Source: Verrucomicrobiaceae bacterium
GTDB taxonomy: Bacteria > Verrucomicrobiota > Verrucomicrobiia > Verrucomicrobiales > Verrucomicrobiaceae
Length of the DNA: 64,000 nt
Assembly (NCBI GenBank): GCA_027490195.1
Contig: JAIXYN010000031.1
Coordinates: 1-64,000, forward strand
Reading direction: 5' to 3'
The notes below the pieces were generated by a model. That model had not been told where the DNA came from. It saw nothing but the letters and a program-made list of their open reading frames with translations, and did not search any database. Every line of letters begins with the position of its first letter. Within the stretch, counting starts at the first letter, position 1. The translations under genes and the position numbers were made by a program. Below, one piece after another: positions 49,655-58,421 of this stretch.

Positions 49655-50899
49655 ATGAATCTCAATCTGCACCACCCCCTTTCGCGCCGCACGCTGCTGC
49701 GTGGCACGGGCATCACGCTTGCGCTGCCGTTTCTCGAATCCATGCTGCGCGCAGGCCAGACGGCCACTGTTCCGCGGCGCATGGTCGCCATCGAAACGAA
49801 CATGGGCATCATCCCGCAGTTTTTCTTTCCAGAGAAAAGCGGGCGTGATTATGTGCTCTCGCCCTACCTGCAGAAGCTGGCGCAGCATCGTGAAAAGATG
49901 ACGGTCTTCTCCGGCGTGAGCCTGCCCGGCGTCACGGGAGGACATGCGGCGGAGAAATGCTTTCTCACCGGCACGCCGCATCCTGATCGCGGTGGCTTCC
50001 GCAATTGGGTCTCGCTTGATCAATTGGCCGCCGAGCATGTGGGCGTGGCCACGCGCCATCCTTCGCTCTCTCTTGCGATGGTGAGTGATGGCTCGCCAAC
50101 ACTCAGCTACACGCGCAGCGGCGCACCGATCCCGGCGGAGAAAAGCCCGAGCAAGCTCTTCCAAAAACTCTTCGTGCAGGGCAAAGCCAGCGAGGTGGAG
50201 GCCAATGTGGAGGCGCTGCGCCAGGGCCGCAGCATGCTGGATTTCGTCGGTGGTCAGTCCAAGCGGCTCAATCAGACGCTCACCCACGCCGATAAGCAGC
50301 GCATGGATGAGTACTTCACCTCCGTGCGTGAACTGGAGCAGCGTCTGCATGCCGCTGAAGAGTGGGAGTACAAACCCAAACCCGTGATCAAAACCTCCGC
50401 TCCTGCGGACATCGACGACGCGCGTGAGTTTGTGGCGAAGACGAAGCTCATGTTGGACGTGATGAAGCTGGCGCTGGAAACCGACTCCACGCGCATCATC
50501 ACGCTCTTCATCGACACCGGAGTCATTCACAACATCACCCACCACGGCAACCGCCCCGAGGCCCTGGCCGAATTGCGTGCGAAGGAAGAGGCGCAGTTTG
50601 ACGCGCTCAATGGTTTCCTCACGGCGCTCGACGGCACCAAGGAAGAAGGCCAGACCCTGCTCGACCGTACGCAGGTGCTCTATGGCACCCCGATGGGCAG
50701 TGCGAACTCGCACAGCAATGTGAATCTGCCAGTGCTGCTGGCCGGTGGCGGCTTCAAGCATGGTCAGCATTTGGCCTTCGACACGCAGAACAACTACCCA
50801 CTGAGCAATCTCTACCTCTCCATGCTGCATCGTCTCGGCATCGAGACGGATGAGTTCTCCACCGCCAAGGGCACGATGAAGGGGCTGGAACTGGCATGA
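49655..50899 (+). CDS. DUF1552 protein, Tat-exported
   Basis: The ATG at 49655 gives 414 residues with a Tat-type leader (SRRTLLRGTGITLALPFLESM). DUF1552 features: RRMVAIETNMGIIPQFFFPE, HREKMTVFSGVSLPGVTGGHAAEKCFLTG, SYEYF-like MDEYFTSVRELEQRL, DTDSTRIITLF, GTPMGSANSHSNVNLPVLLAGGG. It overlaps the DUF1592 gene by 4 bases; DUF1552 and DUF1592/1588/1585 genes form conserved pairs in Planctomycetes and Verrucomicrobia. The biochemical function is not established. Confidence 0.9.
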   Translation: MNLNLHHPLSRRTLLRGTGITLALPFLESMLRAGQTATVPRRMVAIETNMGIIPQFFFPEKSGRDYVLSPYLQKLAQHREKMTVFSGVSLPGVTGGHAAEKCFLTGTPHPDRGGFRNWVSLDQLAAEHVGVATRHPSLSLAMVSDGSPTLSYTRSGAPIPAEKSPSKLFQKLFVQGKASEVEANVEALRQGRSMLDFVGGQSKRLNQTLTHADKQRMDEYFTSVRELEQRLHAAEEWEYKPKPVIKTSAPADIDDAREFVAKTKLMLDVMKLALETDSTRIITLFIDTGVIHNITHHGNRPEALAELRAKEEAQFDALNGFLTALDGTKEEGQTLLDRTQVLYGTPMGSANSHSNVNLPVLLAGGGFKHGQHLAFDTQNNYPLSNLYLSMLHRLGIETDEFSTAKGTMKGLELA

Positions 50900-53466
50900 T
50901 GAAACCCCTCGCCATCGCCCTGCTCGCCTGCGGTCTGCATGCCGCCGAGCCTGCCGCTGCTTTTTTCGACACACATTGCATCGACTGCCACGATGCGGAC
51001 ACCCACAAAGGCAATCTCGACCTCACGGCTTTGAAGCAAAACTTGAGTGATGCCGAGAACTTCGCCAAGTGGGTAAAGATTCACGATCTCATCGAGTCGG
51101 GTGAGATGCCGCCGAAGAAAAAGGTGCGCCCGCCAGCCGCAGATGTCAGCGCCGTGACCGGCTGGCTGAATGAAGCGCTCATCAAGGCCGAACGCATTGA
51201 TGCCGCAGGGCGCACAGGCGTGCGCCGTCTCACACGCAGCGAGTATGAAAACACCGTGCGCGATCTCTTCGATCTGCCCGGCATCGCCTTGCAGGCAGGG
51301 CTGCCCGCCGATGGTTCGGCCCATGGTTTCGACAACAACAGCGACGCCCTGGACATCTCGCATGTGAATCTGGCGCGCTACATCGAGGCGGCTGATAAGA
51401 CGCTGGACATGGCCATCGCCACCCGGCCCACCGCTCCCGCGTCGGAGATCGTGCGCCTCTCCCTCGCGCGCAATTACGAGCCCGACATCATGCTCATGCA
51501 GGGAGATGCCATGCTGCTGCGCGACAAGAAGATCGATCCTGCCTTTCCACCTGCGGGTGAGTACAGTCACGTCAACCAAGGCGCGCATGAGCAACTCGGC
51601 ATTTTTGACCGCATGAGCAGCGTGGGAGTCTTCCGGCATGAAGATGAGTCATGGAACGCCTACTTCCGCCACTTCGCCGCGCTCTATCCGGGCCGCTATC
51701 GCGTGCGCGCCTCGTTCTATAGCTTCCAGTGGGATCAGGGCAAGATTCTGCCCTCACGCGGCACCGAGGCCGCACGGCTTTCCGTGGTGCAGTTCAATGA
51801 CAACGGCCGTGGTGGCCAGCATCCGAGCTACGTGCTGGGTTACTACGATGCGCCTTCTCTGGAATCGAAGGTTCACAATTTGGATGTGTGGCTGAATTTC
51901 AAAGAGACGCTCGGCTTCAATGTCGCCTCGCTCGCGCCGGTTGTGCTGTATCGCGTCGGCACCTGGGGGCAGAAAGATCGCACCATGGGTTACACCGGGC
52001 CGTGCATTGCGAATGACTGGGTGGAGATCGAAGGCCCGCTGAATGACGTGTGGCCGCCGCGCAGCCACACACTGCTCTTTGGCGATCTGCCGCTCACGGA
52101 GTTCAAAGGCTCGCGGCCTCCGGCGCGCAAACCGCTCAAGCAGGAAGTCGTCGGCACCAAGAACAAACCCGAACCGGAGAAAGGCATCTGGACCGTGGAG
52201 CCCGCAGAACCCCTCGCAGCGGCAGACCGCCTGCTCGCCCACTTTTTGCCCAAAGCCTTCCGTCGGCCTGTCGGGGATGATGTGCGCCAGCAATACGTCG
52301 CCCAGGTGGATGTTCGTCTCAAAGCGGGCGACTGCTTTGAAACCGCGATGCGCTGGGTCTACCGCGCCGCTTTGTGCTCGCCAGATTTTCTTTATCACAT
52401 CGAGCCCGCCAACAAACTCGATGATCAGGCCCTTGCTTCACGTTTGTCTTACTTCCTCTGGAACTCCGCGCCGGATGCCGAACTGCAACAGCATCCGCGA
52501 GACTTTAAAAAACAGGTCGAGCGCCTGCTCAAAGACCCCAAATCCCAGCGCTTCATCGACGACTTCCTCGGTCAGTGGCTCAAGCTGCGCTCCATCGGTG
52601 CCAATGATCCTGACAAGAAACTCTACCCCGAGTTCAGCCCATATTTGCAAGACAGCATGGTCGCCGAAACACGCGCCTACTTCCGCGAACTCATCGAGCA
52701 AAACCTTGATGCCGGTTCTCTGGTGCAGTCAGACTTTGCCATGCTCAATGAGAAGCTCGCTGTGCATTACGGCATCTCCGGCGTGAGCGGTCCGAAGATC
52801 CGCCGCGTGGCGTTGCCCAAAGATTGCGCGCGCGGTGGTTTCCTCACCCAGGCCGCGGTGCTGAAGGTCACGGCTAATGGCACCACCACCTCGCCCGTGG
52901 TGCGCGGTGCTTTTGTGATGGCACGGCTGCTGGGCAAACCACCTGAGCCCCCGCCGCCGAATGTGCCCGCTGTGGAGCCGGATGTGCAGGGAGCCACCAC
53001 CATCCGCGAACTGCTCGACAAACACCGCGCCGACGCCACCTGCGCCTCCTGCCACGCGAAGATTGATCCTCCGGGATTCGCGATGGAGTCCTTCGATGTC
53101 ATCGGCGGATTCCGTGACCGCTATCGCTCGCTCAATGAGAAAGGCGATCCCGCACCACGTGGCAGCATCGACCCCAAGATTGCCATCAGCTTCAAGCTAG
53201 GCCCCAAAGTCGATGCAAGCGGGCAGTTCGCCGACGAGCGCAAGTTCGGCGGCATCGCCGATTTCAAAAGCATGCTCGCTGCCGACAAGCACCAGCTCCT
53301 GCGCAACCTCGCACAGCAGCTCGTCATCTATGCCACTGGCCGAGACGTCGCCTTCAGTGACCGTGCAGCGTTGAACGACATCGTGGCGCGCACCGAAAAG
53401 CAGGGCGGCGGCATCCGCACCCTGCTGCATGAAATCGTCCTCAGCCCCCTCTTCCAAACCCGCTGA
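50896..53466 (+). CDS. DUF1592/DUF1588/DUF1585 cytochrome-like protein
   Basis: The 856-residue protein has a signal peptide and an N-terminal cytochrome-type haem site CIDCHD (28-33). The PSCyt family blocks follow: RRLTRSEYENTVRDLF (DUF1587), FDNNSDALDIS, FLPKAFRRPVGDD (DUF1595), LASRLSYFLWNSAPDAELQ (DUF1592), GGFLTQAAVLKVTANGTTTSPVVRGAFVM (DUF1588) with TCASCHAKIDPPGFAMESFD, and RNLAQQLVIYATGRDV (DUF1585). It is probably periplasmic and partnered with the DUF1552 protein. Its stop overlaps the next start by one base. Confidence 0.92.
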   Translation: MMKPLAIALLACGLHAAEPAAAFFDTHCIDCHDADTHKGNLDLTALKQNLSDAENFAKWVKIHDLIESGEMPPKKKVRPPAADVSAVTGWLNEALIKAERIDAAGRTGVRRLTRSEYENTVRDLFDLPGIALQAGLPADGSAHGFDNNSDALDISHVNLARYIEAADKTLDMAIATRPTAPASEIVRLSLARNYEPDIMLMQGDAMLLRDKKIDPAFPPAGEYSHVNQGAHEQLGIFDRMSSVGVFRHEDESWNAYFRHFAALYPGRYRVRASFYSFQWDQGKILPSRGTEAARLSVVQFNDNGRGGQHPSYVLGYYDAPSLESKVHNLDVWLNFKETLGFNVASLAPVVLYRVGTWGQKDRTMGYTGPCIANDWVEIEGPLNDVWPPRSHTLLFGDLPLTEFKGSRPPARKPLKQEVVGTKNKPEPEKGIWTVEPAEPLAAADRLLAHFLPKAFRRPVGDDVRQQYVAQVDVRLKAGDCFETAMRWVYRAALCSPDFLYHIEPANKLDDQALASRLSYFLWNSAPDAELQQHPRDFKKQVERLLKDPKSQRFIDDFLGQWLKLRSIGANDPDKKLYPEFSPYLQDSMVAETRAYFRELIEQNLDAGSLVQSDFAMLNEKLAVHYGISGVSGPKIRRVALPKDCARGGFLTQAAVLKVTANGTTTSPVVRGAFVMARLLGKPPEPPPPNVPAVEPDVQGATTIRELLDKHRADATCASCHAKIDPPGFAMESFDVIGGFRDRYRSLNEKGDPAPRGSIDPKIAISFKLGPKVDASGQFADERKFGGIADFKSMLAADKHQLLRNLAQQLVIYATGRDVAFSDRAALNDIVARTEKQGGGIRTLLHEIVLSPLFQTR

Positions 53467-54005
53467 TGAAACCCTTGCTCCTCCTCTTCAGCCTCATCGC
53501 GCTGCACCTGCATGCGGATGAATCCAAACACCGCCTCATCGGCCTCAGCGAACCTTCACGTGAGCAAGACCTGCGTGAGCAGGTCAAGACCATGCCCGAG
53601 GTGGACGTTGCTGCCTTCAACTTCGACACCGCCGAAGTCACCTTACGCTACGATCCAGCGAAGTTAATGCCCGGCTACAACCCAAAGAAGCCGCCAGGGC
53701 CGGAAGCCATCACCCGGCGTCTGGAAGATCTCCTGCGCGCTGCTTCCAATGGCACCTTCACCTTGGCCCCCTTGTCCGCCCTCCCGGCAGACAAGCTGCA
53801 GAAGATCGAAATCCAGTGCGGCCTCCTTGACTGCAAAGGCTGCCGCTTCGGTGCCTACATCACCATCGCCAAACTCGACGGCGTCGAACGCGCCACTATC
53901 AACGAGAGCGCGCTACTCACCGCGTGGATTGATCCCGCGAAGACCAATCGCGAAGCGCTCGAAGCTGCTTTGAAAAAAGGCCGAGTTGAACTCAAAACGC
54001 CATGA
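53466..54005 (+). CDS. Exported HMA-like metal-binding protein
   Basis: The 179-residue protein has a signal peptide (MKPLLLLFSLIALHLHA). The C-terminal half resembles an HMA fold with a Cys pair, CGLLDCKGC (C118, C123, C126), then ITIAKLDGVERATINESALLTAWIDPAKTNREALEAALKK. The N-terminal half repeats the strand-helix pattern without Cys. It is translationally coupled (1-base overlap) to the DUF1592 gene and overlaps the next gene by 4 bases. A metal-carrier role for the haem-type protein upstream is speculative. Confidence 0.65.
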   Translation: MKPLLLLFSLIALHLHADESKHRLIGLSEPSREQDLREQVKTMPEVDVAAFNFDTAEVTLRYDPAKLMPGYNPKKPPGPEAITRRLEDLLRAASNGTFTLAPLSALPADKLQKIEIQCGLLDCKGCRFGAYITIAKLDGVERATINESALLTAWIDPAKTNREALEAALKKGRVELKTP

Positions 54006-54862
54006 AGACCACCATCCTCTTTGGGCTCGTAGCACTCAGTTTGTGCGCTGAAGAACTGCCTGATATCCGCAGCGTTCCGGCTGATCTCGAAGTACCTGCC
54101 TTGAGCGCTGGCCCACCGGCTGCCGGCAAGCGCGTCAAAGTGGGACTGCATGTGCTCTACTTACCGACCGATTGGAAACCGGGCGCAAAGATGCCGGTGA
54201 TCGTCGAGCTCGCTGGCAATGGCCGCTACACCAACAAGTTCGGCGATGTCAGCACCGGGCTGCCTGAAGGCAGCAATCTCGGCTACGGCCTCTCTGCCGG
54301 TCGCGGTTTCATCTGGCTGTGCTCGCCGTATTTGAACGAGAAGGGCGATGAAATCGCGATCACCTGGTGGGGCAATCCACCGACCTATGATCCGCAGCCG
54401 ACACTGAAATACCTGCGCGAAACCGTAAAGTCCGTGTGCCGCGACTACGGCGGAGATGCATCAAAGGTCGTGCTCTGCGGCTTCTCACGCGGAGCCATCG
54501 CCTGCAACTACCTCGGCCTCCACGACGACGAAACCGCCAGCCTGTGGTGCGGGTTTCTTTTCTACAGCCATTACGACGGCGTCAAAACTTGGCCCTATCC
54601 CCATTCAGATCGTGAATCCGCCCTGGTCCGCCTGAAACGTCTTGGCAATCGCCCCCAGTTCATCTGCGGCGAAGCCTCGAATGCGCAGGAAACCGAAGCC
54701 TATCTACGCCCGCTGCTCCCGCAGGCAGATCTGACCTTCCTGAGCACCGGCTTCCGCAATCACAACGATGCCTGGACTCTGCGGCCCAGCCCTGCGCGTG
54801 CGAAGGCCAAGGAGTGGCTGCAGCGTGTCATTTCTGACCGCCGAGCAGATCCCAAGCCTTGA
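54002..54862 (+). CDS. Exported alpha/beta hydrolase
   Basis: The 286-residue protein has a short signal peptide and the alpha/beta-hydrolase core: KMPVIVELAGNGRYTN, VVLCGFSRGAIACNYLGL with the nucleophile elbow GFSRG, and a C-terminal NHNDAWTL where the catalytic His is expected. It is the last gene of the DUF1552 operon. Its 3' end overlaps that of the retron reverse transcriptase, encoded on the other strand, by 35 bases. Confidence 0.75.
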   Translation: MKTTILFGLVALSLCAEELPDIRSVPADLEVPALSAGPPAAGKRVKVGLHVLYLPTDWKPGAKMPVIVELAGNGRYTNKFGDVSTGLPEGSNLGYGLSAGRGFIWLCSPYLNEKGDEIAITWWGNPPTYDPQPTLKYLRETVKSVCRDYGGDASKVVLCGFSRGAIACNYLGLHDDETASLWCGFLFYSHYDGVKTWPYPHSDRESALVRLKRLGNRPQFICGEASNAQETEAYLRPLLPQADLTFLSTGFRNHNDAWTLRPSPARAKAKEWLQRVISDRRADPKP

Positions 54863-56417
54863 AGAGTTTCATGCCTTGCTGCGGGTTGATCATCTTCACG
54901 TAGCCAAGCATGCCGCTGACCCAGCCGGCAAAGTTGTCATGGCCAATGCGGTTCTGCGCAGGCAGACCGGTTTTATCCGCCTGATGCAGGATCGCACGCA
55001 GCCGGCGGCGGGTTTTGCGGTCCACATTGCAGCGGTCATTCACCACGATGCCGGTGACGCTTTGCTGAGCGTTGCGGCGCTGGATGCGGGTCTTGGCGGT
55101 GTTGACCTCGAAGTGCTCATCCTTCACGATGTGGTGCAGGCGGCTGAGGATCAATGCGGTGGCCTTGGCGGGTTCACCACGGCTCGAGAAGGTCAGGTCA
55201 TCTGCATAGCGCGTGTAAGTCCAGCCGTGCTTGGCGGCGAGGGCGGCAAAGCGCAGGTCGAGCTTCCGGGCGCAGAGATTGCTCAGCGCAGGGCTGGTGC
55301 AGGCACCCTGCGGCAGCGCACGCAAACCGTTGGCGACGTGATAGGTCTGCCCGTCATACGTCACAGTGCGGCGCGGGCACTCCGTGCAAAGCAGGGCCAG
55401 GACCGTGGCCACCGCAGGTGAGTAGCCAAGCTGCTGAAAGATGCCGCGCACGCGTGGGAAGGTGATGCTGGGGAAAAAGTCCTTCAAATCAGCGTTCAAG
55501 ACCACATCCTTGCCGGTGTGTGACCGTGCGTTTGTCAGCGTGCTGCGCTCACGCACAAAGCCGTGAGCCACACCGCTCACAGGCACGTGTTCGAGGATGT
55601 TTTGCAAAATCCAGCTCTGGGCACGGGCGAGATCGGCATGCGGTGTGGAGATTTCACGCATGCCCCCGCTCTTTTTCGGAATTTGAAAGCGGATGTAGTG
55701 CGTGACCACGGCCACTTCGGCATGAAAGGCCAGCCAGCGTAGGCGTTTCACCGGCAGTTCCAATGCGGTGGCGAGTTCCGCCGGAGTGGAGAGGATCGGC
55801 AGCTTTGCCTCCTGCAATTTTTCGATGTGAGATCGCCGGTCCGCGAGGCCACCGGAGACACCCCGGCCCAGGAAGATGATGTCCGTGGCTTTGCGCTGGA
55901 CGATGGCCTCCTCGCGCGCTGCTTTGCGCTGGGCGGCCTCTGCTTTCTTCTGGCGTTTAAGCTCGGCTTTCGCGGCTTTGTCCGCACTGACGGCAGCCAT
56001 GCCCTGATGATGCACGCCTTCATAGCTGGGGCGGAGCTCTTCCATCTTCAGGCCGATCTCGTGGATCTCCGCCAACGCCTCCGGCGTGATGAATCCTTCG
56101 CCCACCATCGCGCGGTCGATCATGAGCGTACGCTCGTCCGTGACTGGTGGGATGACGCTCTGGCGGCCAAAGGCGAAGAGATTGCTCCACAGTGGGCGGC
56201 CCATGGCCTTGGCCTGCTTCTTGGTCTCAGCGCCGGAGATACCGGTGAAGATGTCGGAGTCGAGCTGCGTCAGTGTCCTAGGTTTGACCGGTTTTGGAGC
56301 CGTGCGGGCCTGTGGCACGGTGTTGTGCCGTGGACTGGTGGAAGGCCGGGGAAGCGGCGGAGGCGTACTCGGAGTGGAGCCGCCGAGAAGCCGTCGGATG
56401 AAGCTTAGTAGTCCCAT
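54828..56417 (-). CDS. Retron-type reverse transcriptase
   Basis: The ATG at 56417 gives 529 residues. An N-terminal region of about 200 residues is Pro-rich then coiled-coil (AAKAELKRQKKAEAAQRKAAREEA). The RT follows: LNADLKDFFPSI (catalytic Asp), LPQGACTSPALSNL, YADDLTFSS (YADD, 404-407). The two retron hallmarks are present: NARSH (NAxxH, 296-300) in region X and VTG (454-456) in region Y. It would copy the adjacent ncRNA (56457-56678) into msDNA. Upstream on the same strand are SWIM and HEAT-repeat genes, fitting a type XIII retron as I recall that class. Confidence 0.92.
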   Translation of the reverse strand: MGLLSFIRRLLGGSTPSTPPPLPRPSTSPRHNTVPQARTAPKPVKPRTLTQLDSDIFTGISGAETKKQAKAMGRPLWSNLFAFGRQSVIPPVTDERTLMIDRAMVGEGFITPEALAEIHEIGLKMEELRPSYEGVHHQGMAAVSADKAAKAELKRQKKAEAAQRKAAREEAIVQRKATDIIFLGRGVSGGLADRRSHIEKLQEAKLPILSTPAELATALELPVKRLRWLAFHAEVAVVTHYIRFQIPKKSGGMREISTPHADLARAQSWILQNILEHVPVSGVAHGFVRERSTLTNARSHTGKDVVLNADLKDFFPSITFPRVRGIFQQLGYSPAVATVLALLCTECPRRTVTYDGQTYHVANGLRALPQGACTSPALSNLCARKLDLRFAALAAKHGWTYTRYADDLTFSSRGEPAKATALILSRLHHIVKDEHFEVNTAKTRIQRRNAQQSVTGIVVNDRCNVDRKTRRRLRAILHQADKTGLPAQNRIGHDNFAGWVSGMLGYVKMINPQQGMKLFKAWDLLGGQK

Positions 56418-56456
56418 GGGTGTGTTCAGACCGAAGGAGATGTTTCGTGATTTTCC

Positions 56457-56678
56457 GGGAGGGGCGCATGCGTCACTGACTACTTGCTCAGGACCAAGTC
56501 CGTTCACTCAGGCCACTGTCGCCTCCCGACGCGTGCGAACGTTCGGGTTGCCTTGGCCAAGCGTCGGGAGGCGACAGTGGCCATCCGAACAACGGGCTTG
56601 GGGATGCATGGACGGGCAGCTTCATTCGCGGCGGAACACCGCAAGGATGGTCTCAGTGAGCATGCGTCCCCTCTCGGG
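56457..56678 (-). ncRNA. Retron ncRNA (msr-msd) with a1/a2 pairing
   Basis: The gap of 303 bases between the SWIM and RT genes contains the expected retron fold. The ends pair: 56459-56480 (GAGGGG.CGCATGC.TCACTGA pattern) is nearly the reverse complement of 56653-56676, giving a1/a2. Nearer the RT lies a perfect 22-bp stem, 56511-56532 with 56561-56582, around a 28-base loop containing CGAACGTTCG; this is the expected msd hairpin. Between a1 and it, GCGG/CCGC at 56631-56642 gives an msr stem-loop. The order a1-msr-msd-a2-RT on the minus strand is that of known retrons. The exact ends and branching G are not determined. Confidence 0.82.
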
Positions 56679-56720
56679 AAATGTGGAAAGATCGTGTTTC
56701 GGTGGTGGCGGCCTCCGGGG

Positions 56721-58421
56721 TCAGGGGTTGGTGCGAAACCCGGACCAGAGCCTCTCATACAGAGACGGCGTGCCTGGGTCAACGGGGTTCAAAAGTTTGC
56801 GGCGGAAGGCGATGAGGTGCCGGCAGGGGCCTTTCCTCAGTCCGCCTTTGAAATGATGAGAGCAGTCGCACTTGGCGCGGCGCATCATGCCGTCGCGGTC
56901 CAGCAGCAGCTCCACTTCGCGTTTTTGCACCGTGCCTGTGTGCAGCTTGGTGTCATTGGGAGCATCGGTGCTGCTGTGCACGAGCACATCGCGGTCGGGG
57001 ATATCGCGTGCGGCCACGGCCTCCGCATTGGGTGGGCCCATCTGCTCTTCTCCCATCACCTGTGGCATGATCTGACGCCAGCGGTAAACCTGATGCGGCA
57101 GATCAAAGATGACCTGGCCGGAATGCGCCAGATGCTTCAGCGCCGCAGTTGTGATGGGGGCCGAGGCCGCACTGGCGCTGACGAGCATGGCAAGATCTGC
57201 CGAATGCTTCTGGCGGAGTGTGGCGGCGACTTTTTCGATCACATCCGGGCCCGGCTCCTGCGGTGGCAGCAGAAGGTCCAATGCGCTGCCGTGGGTCCAG
57301 TCATTCGTAGTCCAGCCGGAGAGACCCAGCGTGAGCTTCATCGGGCCCATGTGCGCGATCCACATGGAGGGCAGGCCGGTGCCGAGCAGGCAGACCTCCA
57401 CGCGATCTATCAGCGGCAGCAGACGTGCCAGGGCCAGCAGGCGGCGCACGCCCCAGACGCGGATGGGCTCCATGGACTGCGCACACGGCGGCGCAGCGCG
57501 GTCAACGATGCGCTGCTCCCAGGGCTCCAGCACCAGCTCGGGTGCACGGCCTTCCACCAGTTCAAACCGTAGCGCGCGCGGGCTGCGCGGGGCCTTGTGC
57601 CGGCGCAGCCAGGCGAGGAGGGAGTACAGTCCCTGCCGCGAGAGTATCACCCGCCGCATGGGCAGAGTCATGGCGCCCTGAAGCTGCATGAAGCCGCGCA
57701 GCCAGCCGGTGGGGAGGTCGATCTTTTCTTCGCGATAATCCTCGCCGCCCTGCACTTTGACTTCAAAGCCTGAGGGATCGACGTGAAAGCGCGCGGGCTG
57801 GTAGGTACGAAGAGTCTGGAAGTGGTGAAAGAGATCCCAGGAGTAATCCACATTCGTCGTGCCGCACTGCACGCCTGCTGCGGGGGTGAAGCACTCGTCA
57901 CGCTCGACGCTCAGGCAGCCATAGCTTGACTCATCTGCGCTGAAGCACTCAAAGAACACCACGTCTGGCGCCACGGTGATGACGGGATCGCAAGGCATGA
58001 GCAGACGCCACAGCTCCTGATCATGGCGGCGTAGGTGGTCGGAGTACTTCAGCCGGGCACTCCAGTAGCTTTTGCGCGCGCGGTCGAACTTTTTTTCAAA
58101 ATCGTGCGGCAGCGGCTGCTTGTGCTTTGCCTGCATTTCCTGAGTGGCCTCGCGCACTGCTTCGGCGCGGATGGCGCTCTGGCGCTGCTGCTCGGCCTTC
58201 CGCCATTCTTCGTAGGCGGTTTTGTCGCGGGGTTTGAAGCGCAGGTCATTGATCACCACATCATGCAGCGCGGAGATGGCTTCCCGGAAGTGAAGGGGAT
58301 TTTTCAGTGCGGCATCAAAGGCCACCGCGTCCCGCTTCAAGTTGGGCGAGAGGGACACAATCTGCCCGCCACCCGAATCGGCGACATGACTGCGACCGCG
58401 ATAGGCAAAAGTGATGTTCAT
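56721..58421 (-). CDS. SWIM zinc-finger protein of the retron
   Basis: The 566-residue protein ends with a SWIM motif CDCSHHFKGGLRKGPCRHL (CxCx12CxH, from residue ~518). The region before it (about 440-510) may contain a winged helix (ALKHLAHSGQVIFDLPHQVYRWRQIMP). The N-terminal part is charged and helical (AYEEWRKAEQQRQSAIRAEAVREATQEM). SWIM domains bind DNA or proteins. Its 3' end precedes the ncRNA by about 40 bases and its start overlaps the HEAT-repeat gene by 4 bases. It matches the WHSWIM component of type XIII retrons as I recall them. Confidence 0.8.
   Translation of the reverse strand: MNITFAYRGRSHVADSGGGQIVSLSPNLKRDAVAFDAALKNPLHFREAISALHDVVINDLRFKPRDKTAYEEWRKAEQQRQSAIRAEAVREATQEMQAKHKQPLPHDFEKKFDRARKSYWSARLKYSDHLRRHDQELWRLLMPCDPVITVAPDVVFFECFSADESSYGCLSVERDECFTPAAGVQCGTTNVDYSWDLFHHFQTLRTYQPARFHVDPSGFEVKVQGGEDYREEKIDLPTGWLRGFMQLQGAMTLPMRRVILSRQGLYSLLAWLRRHKAPRSPRALRFELVEGRAPELVLEPWEQRIVDRAAPPCAQSMEPIRVWGVRRLLALARLLPLIDRVEVCLLGTGLPSMWIAHMGPMKLTLGLSGWTTNDWTHGSALDLLLPPQEPGPDVIEKVAATLRQKHSADLAMLVSASAASAPITTAALKHLAHSGQVIFDLPHQVYRWRQIMPQVMGEEQMGPPNAEAVAARDIPDRDVLVHSSTDAPNDTKLHTGTVQKREVELLLDRDGMMRRAKCDCSHHFKGGLRKGPCRHLIAFRRKLLNPVDPGTPSLYERLWSGFRTNP

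Noticed and set aside
49586-50974. 462-residue minus-strand frame opposite the DUF1552 gene
   Set aside because: Antisense shadow of a conserved Tat-exported protein; no motif of its own.
56457-56678. The 22-bp hairpin as an ordinary dispersed repeat
   Set aside because: The presence of separate complementary ends, correct order and position beside a retron RT favours an msr-msd RNA.
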